Translations under genes and position numbers: made by a program
Shown: one piece after another, positions 61,180 to 64,000 of the stretch
How positions within the stretch are numbered: position 1 is the stretch's first letter
How the letters are laid out: every line of letters begins with the position of its first letter
The notes under the pieces: generated by a model
The model's input: only the letters and a program-made list of their open reading frames with translations
Database searches by the model: none
Told to the model about the DNA's origin: nothing
From: Colicola sp016286205
GTDB taxonomy: Bacteria; Bacteroidota; Bacteroidia; Bacteroidales; Paludibacteraceae
Assembly (NCBI GenBank): GCA_016286205.1
Contig: JAEESF010000002.1
Coordinates: 143,514-207,513, forward strand
DNA length: 64,000 nt
Reading direction: 5' to 3'

Positions 61180-61211
61180 CAAAAGTAGTAAAAAGTTTCG
61201 ATACGTGCAAG
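61180..61211 (-). promoter_or_regulatory. Promoter of the DUF2795-T9SS cluster
   Basis: Minus strand: CTTG at 61211-61208, a 20-nt spacer, TACTTTTG at 61187-61180. The start near 61174 leaves a leader of about 125 nt. No other strong consensus was seen before ftsX, so one transcript may cover porP to gldN and beyond. Confidence 0.65.
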
Positions 61212-61286
61212 TTTTTTTTGCATTATTTCACATTTTTCCGCAATTTTTCGCCAAAATCGCACACTTTTACACTCTTACCTTTTTTG

Positions 61287-61811
61287 CTATTTTTGCCAGA
61301 TTTCCTCCTTTTGTCTAGTCAAATACACTATATATCTAGACAATACAAACATATAATCACTCAGCCGGTTGATGAACTGCAGCGACACGCTTTTTGCGTT
61401 CATTTCCACCATTCTCCGCTCAGTTCGACGGCACAATGTACGGCACACATGACACCTCGAAGCCAGTTCTCCACCTGCCGGAAGGACAAAAGCATGTTGC
61501 TTCGGCACAACCGCCTGCATAGCGTCTATCCATACCTCCAGTTGATGTACATCGGTTTCGGTCAGCCATTCACCCGGAGCCTCACTCAGTTCTGCGCCCA
61601 GATTAAATAGTTTGTTCTGCACAAAACGCAACTGACCGCCTATATCTCCATTCTGCAGACCAATCTGCTCTATACCGGCTCGCAGCAGCCCTATCCAACT
61701 ATTCAACTCATCGGCTGTGCCGTAGGCCTCTAGCCGAACATCCGCCTTTGACACACGCTGACCATTAGCCAGCGACGTTTCACCTTTGTCACCTGTCTTG
61801 GTATAAATCAT
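61287..61811 (-). CDS. Cob(I)alamin adenosyltransferase, PduO type
   Basis: 174 residues. YTKTGDKGETSLANGQRVSK at 3-22 (ATP site) and EAYGTADELNSWIG near 28; HVCRTLCRRTERRM near 118 carries the conserved arginines. Makes adenosylcobalamin. It overlaps the methyltransferase stop by 4 bp (ATGA). Confidence 0.92.
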   Translation of the reverse strand: MIYTKTGDKGETSLANGQRVSKADVRLEAYGTADELNSWIGLLRAGIEQIGLQNGDIGGQLRFVQNKLFNLGAELSEAPGEWLTETDVHQLEVWIDAMQAVVPKQHAFVLPAGGELASRCHVCRTLCRRTERRMVEMNAKSVSLQFINRLSDYMFVLSRYIVYLTRQKEEIWQK

Positions 61812-62620
61812 ATCCGTATCTTGTAGTTTCGTTTCAGGTAATGCTTGTCCACAAATAGCAATCCCGCATGGTACAAGTCCATGCTGGTCGTCACTCGCTC
61901 GTCCGCCCGTAGTGCTTTCCAGGCTCGTTCCATCTCACGCGAATAGTGTATATCATCCACCACTATTACCCCTTTTTCTGTCATGTGGGGCAACAAATAG
62001 TCCACATAGCGCATCGTTGCTTCGTACGTATGATTGGCATCCACATACGCCATATCCAATTTCTCGCGCGCGCATGTATTTAATATAGTATCAATATTAC
62101 CCACCTTACATAGTATATTCTCCAGCCCCAATGCGCGCCATTGTTCTCGAGCCACTTGAACCACTGTCTCGCTTCCCTCTAACGTCACCACCTTGTTCTG
62201 ACTATTAGCCGCGCCTAAATAAGCCGTTGTCACACCCAGCGAAGTCCCCAATTCCAATATCTCCAACGGACGATTCTGCTCGCGCCCCATATAGACCAAC
62301 AATCGAAACAGAAGTTGCCCTATGCGCGCACTCTCCAAATGGCCCCGAGCTATATCACTCACTTTACGGGTCACCTGCAGTCCTTCCGGCGAACCTTGCG
62401 AACCATAATCCACCACATCCAGGCTATCCTGGCAAGTCAATAGACCATCACGTCTCCTCTCGATATCTGCAAAGCAATAGTACGTATTCTCATCGCGCAT
62501 CAAAAAACGAACCAGATAGAATAGATAGGGAGAATGGATTCCCTCGCCCGTCGTATTCCATGCCGTTAGCATGTGGCGCAGATACGAACAAATACGAAAT
62601 ATTGCCTGTCCGAAATTCAT
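61808..62620 (-). CDS. Class I SAM-dependent methyltransferase
   Basis: 270 residues from the ATG at 62620 (MNFGQAIFRICSYL). The Rossmann motif ILELGTSLGVTTAYLGAAN lies near 120-138, VVTLEGSETVVQVA follows, LDMAYVDANHTYEATMRY near 185 and GVIVVDDIHYSREME near 213. The pattern is of the Methyltransf_24/O-methyltransferase type. Substrate unknown. TTG at 62632 is part of its own promoter, so it is not the start. Confidence 0.87.
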   Translation of the reverse strand: MNFGQAIFRICSYLRHMLTAWNTTGEGIHSPYLFYLVRFLMRDENTYYCFADIERRRDGLLTCQDSLDVVDYGSQGSPEGLQVTRKVSDIARGHLESARIGQLLFRLLVYMGREQNRPLEILELGTSLGVTTAYLGAANSQNKVVTLEGSETVVQVAREQWRALGLENILCKVGNIDTILNTCAREKLDMAYVDANHTYEATMRYVDYLLPHMTEKGVIVVDDIHYSREMERAWKALRADERVTTSMDLYHAGLLFVDKHYLKRNYKIRI

Positions 62621-62633
62621 TTTCGGGTACAAA

Positions 62634-62669
62634 AGTACAAAAAAATTTTGTTATATGCAAAAAAAAGTG
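62634..62669 (-). promoter_or_regulatory. Promoter of the methyltransferase gene
   Basis: Minus strand: TTTG, then 20 nt (catataacaaaattttttt plus g), then TACTTTTG ending 10 nt before the ATG at 62620. Leader of only about 5-6 nt. Overlaps the + strand promoter of the SpmAB gene. Confidence 0.7.
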
Positions 62670-62678
62670 TACTTTTGT
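62645..62678 (+). promoter_or_regulatory. Promoter of the SpmAB gene, near-leaderless
   Basis: TTTG, a 19-nt spacer (ttatatgcaaaaaaaagtg), TACTTTTG, then TGCC and the ATG at 62682. The transcription start should fall at or next to the ATG. Confidence 0.7.
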
Positions 62679-62681
62679 GCC

Positions 62682-63914
62682 ATGATTTTAAATTATATTT
62701 GGATTTCGCTCATTTTGTTAGCCGTTTTGTTCGGCTTGGTTCAGGCTGTCTTCTTCGGACAGACCGATATTTTCTCTGAAATTCTCAACTCCACATTCTC
62801 TTCCGCCAAGACGGGGTTCGAACTTTCTCTTGGACTGACAGGAGTATTGGCGTTGTGGATGGGTATCATGAAGATTGGCGAACAAGCAGGAGCTGTCAAT
62901 TCGCTCGGACGAGGCGTAGCTCCGTTTTTCACACGTATTTTCCCTGAAGTGCCGAAAAATCATCCGGTGTTCGGGTCGATCATCATGAATTTTGCAGCCA
63001 ATATGCTCGGCCTTGACAATGCCGCCACACCAATGGGATTAAAGGCCATGAGCGAACTACAAGAGCTGAATAAAGACAAGACAAAGGCCTCCAACGCGAT
63101 GATTATGTTCGTTGTTCTGGGAGCTAGTGGTTTGACACTGATTCCAACAACTATCATGGCTTACCGTGCGCAATTGGGCGCTGCCAATCCCGCCGATGTC
63201 TTTCTGCCAATACTGATTGCCACCTACGTAGCCACTTTGGTCGGACTACTCTGCGTATGTATCGCCCAGAAGATTCGTTTGACCGACAAAGTCGTTCTCG
63301 GCACGCTCATTGGCTTGACCGTATTGGTTGGCCTGATCATCTGGGGTGCCACACGTCTCTCGCCGGACATGCTGTCTAAAGTCTCTGCTGCTATTGCCGC
63401 CATACTGTTACTGGGCGTCATTTGTTGGTTTGTTATCCAGGCGCTAACGAAGAAAATCAATGTCTACGATGCCTTCATCGATGGAGCAAAAGGCGGTTTC
63501 CAAGTGGCTATCGGCATTATTCCTTATCTCATCGCAATATTGGTGGCAGTTGGTATGTTCCGCGCCAGTGGAGCAATGGACCTGTTGGAGAAAGGACTGG
63601 CCTGGTGTTTCGCCGCATGCGGCATCAATCCTGATCTCTCGGCCGCCGTACCAACTGCGCTGATGAAACCGCTGAGCGGAGGTGGAGCCCGAGGACTGAT
63701 GTTAGAAGCCATGACCACTCACGGAGCCGACTCATTAGTTGGGCGATTGTGTTGCATCTTGCAGGGAACGACAGACACCACATTCTATGTATTGGCTGTC
63801 TATTTCGGATCAGTCAATATCAAGGACACGCGTCACGCGGTAGCTTGCTGCTTATTGGCGGACCTGGCAGGAGCCATTACCGCTTTCGCCATCGCGCCTA
63901 TCTTCTTTGGCTAA
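62682..63914 (+). CDS. Fused SpmA-SpmB nucleoside-recognition membrane protein
   Basis: 410 residues, about ten membrane segments, two Gate domains. SpmA-like half: FELSLGLTGVLALWMGIMKI near 45-64, NFAANMLGLDNAATPMGLKAM near 105-125. SpmB-like half: AKGGFQVAIGIIPYLIAILVAVG (residues 270-292), LSGGGARGLMLEA near 330, GTTDTTFYVLAVYFGSV near 365. In this phylum the two spore-maturation homologues are commonly one protein, although these bacteria do not sporulate. Transport role unproven. Confidence 0.9.
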   Translation: MILNYIWISLILLAVLFGLVQAVFFGQTDIFSEILNSTFSSAKTGFELSLGLTGVLALWMGIMKIGEQAGAVNSLGRGVAPFFTRIFPEVPKNHPVFGSIIMNFAANMLGLDNAATPMGLKAMSELQELNKDKTKASNAMIMFVVLGASGLTLIPTTIMAYRAQLGAANPADVFLPILIATYVATLVGLLCVCIAQKIRLTDKVVLGTLIGLTVLVGLIIWGATRLSPDMLSKVSAAIAAILLLGVICWFVIQALTKKINVYDAFIDGAKGGFQVAIGIIPYLIAILVAVGMFRASGAMDLLEKGLAWCFAACGINPDLSAAVPTALMKPLSGGGARGLMLEAMTTHGADSLVGRLCCILQGTTDTTFYVLAVYFGSVNIKDTRHAVACCLLADLAGAITAFAIAPIFFG

Positions 63915-64000
63915 ATCAGACTAATGTGGAGAAGCCAATTGACTTTTGGCTTCGAAAAGGGAAAGTGGTCGGGGAGACCAAACTGACCGAGAGGTAGAGT
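63913..64000. repeat. Copy 2 of the 88-bp dispersed repeat, inverted, at the window edge
   Basis: 87 of 88 positions match the reverse complement of 12675-12762. It starts inside the stop codon of the SpmAB gene and runs to the last base, so it may continue outside. Hairpins: gaagccaa/ttggcttc and ggtc-gggga-gacc, plus acc-gaga-ggt. Confidence 0.9.

Noticed and set aside
61109..61318. 69-codon ORF upstream of the T9SS cluster
   Set aside because: Phenylalanine-rich read-through of poly-T promoter DNA on the opposite strand; no coding character.
63749..63997. ORF running into the 88-bp repeat
   Set aside because: Out-of-frame shadow of the SpmAB gene; only the repeat-encoded end is notable and is covered with the repeat.

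Overview
The window looks like a chromosomal segment of an uncultured or little-studied member of the Bacteroidales (phylum Bacteroidota). Three things point there. The promoters are of the Bacteroidota type: TTTG, then 19-21 nt, then TAnnTTTG. Starts lack Shine-Dalgarno sites. The gene content is typical of the group: type IX secretion (T9SS) genes porP-gldK-L-M-N and sprA, gldG, parAB-DUF5683-mltD, DUF3098, YfhO, SpmAB fusion and DUF2795. No phage, insertion sequence, CRISPR array or rRNA operon is visible. I cannot name the genus.

Layout. 1-8 kb (+ strand): transketolase end, leuS, ispG, PPi-dependent phosphofructokinase, a small TPR-like secreted protein and a DUF456 membrane protein, with tRNA-Lys and tRNA-Gln on the minus strand. 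8-12.5 kb (- strand): an NrnA-like DHH phosphoesterase behind a 1137-residue secreted protein whose tail looks like a short T9SS sorting signal. 12.55-13.09 kb: a repeat-rich intergenic region with 11-bp arrays and an 88-bp element that recurs inverted at the right edge of the window. 13-28.5 kb (+): fourteen tightly packed or overlapping genes: a parvulin-type chaperone, gldG, a LysM/binding-protein hybrid, a PorT-like barrel, kduI-kduD-DUF4861 (uronate use), GT9, parA-parB, DUF5683, mltD, a MerR regulator and yfhO. 28.5-36.7 kb (-): nine genes from thiL through a surface-glycan cassette (KdsC-like phosphatase, IspD-like cytidylyltransferase, GT4, PLP enzyme, HAD, TupA-type ATP-grasp, TagB/F-like transferase, GT2). 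36.7-45.9 kb (+): a relic gene with five 11-bp repeats, then ruvA, sprA and a NadR-like kinase. 46-61 kb (-): dtd and tRNA-Asp/Arg, then a long cluster read from 61.05 kb down to 47.4 kb: DUF2795, porP, gldK, gldL, gldM, gldN, ftsX, DUF3098, uppP, truB, queA, ung, polA, DUF4886. 61.3-64 kb: cobalamin adenosyltransferase and a methyltransferase (-), diverging from an SpmAB fusion (+).

Biology. The T9SS parts form one story. SprA is the outer-membrane channel, GldLM the inner-membrane motor, and GldK/GldN/PorP the periplasmic and outer-membrane ring parts. The 1137-residue protein is a plausible cargo, and the relic at 36.95 kb preserves only the two ends of another cargo gene. Envelope genes (FtsX, UppP, MltD, YfhO, glycosyltransferases) are interleaved with these.

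Most unusual points: a DNA polymerase I without the proofreading domain; an IspG with a strongly shortened insert domain; the relic cargo gene; the 88-bp structured dispersed repeat; a family of 11-bp-period arrays, one of them inside the mltD coding sequence; an sprA without a convincing AUG start; and noncoding repeats inserted in frame in thiL and gldG. All functional calls come from reading motifs in the sequence. No database search was run.
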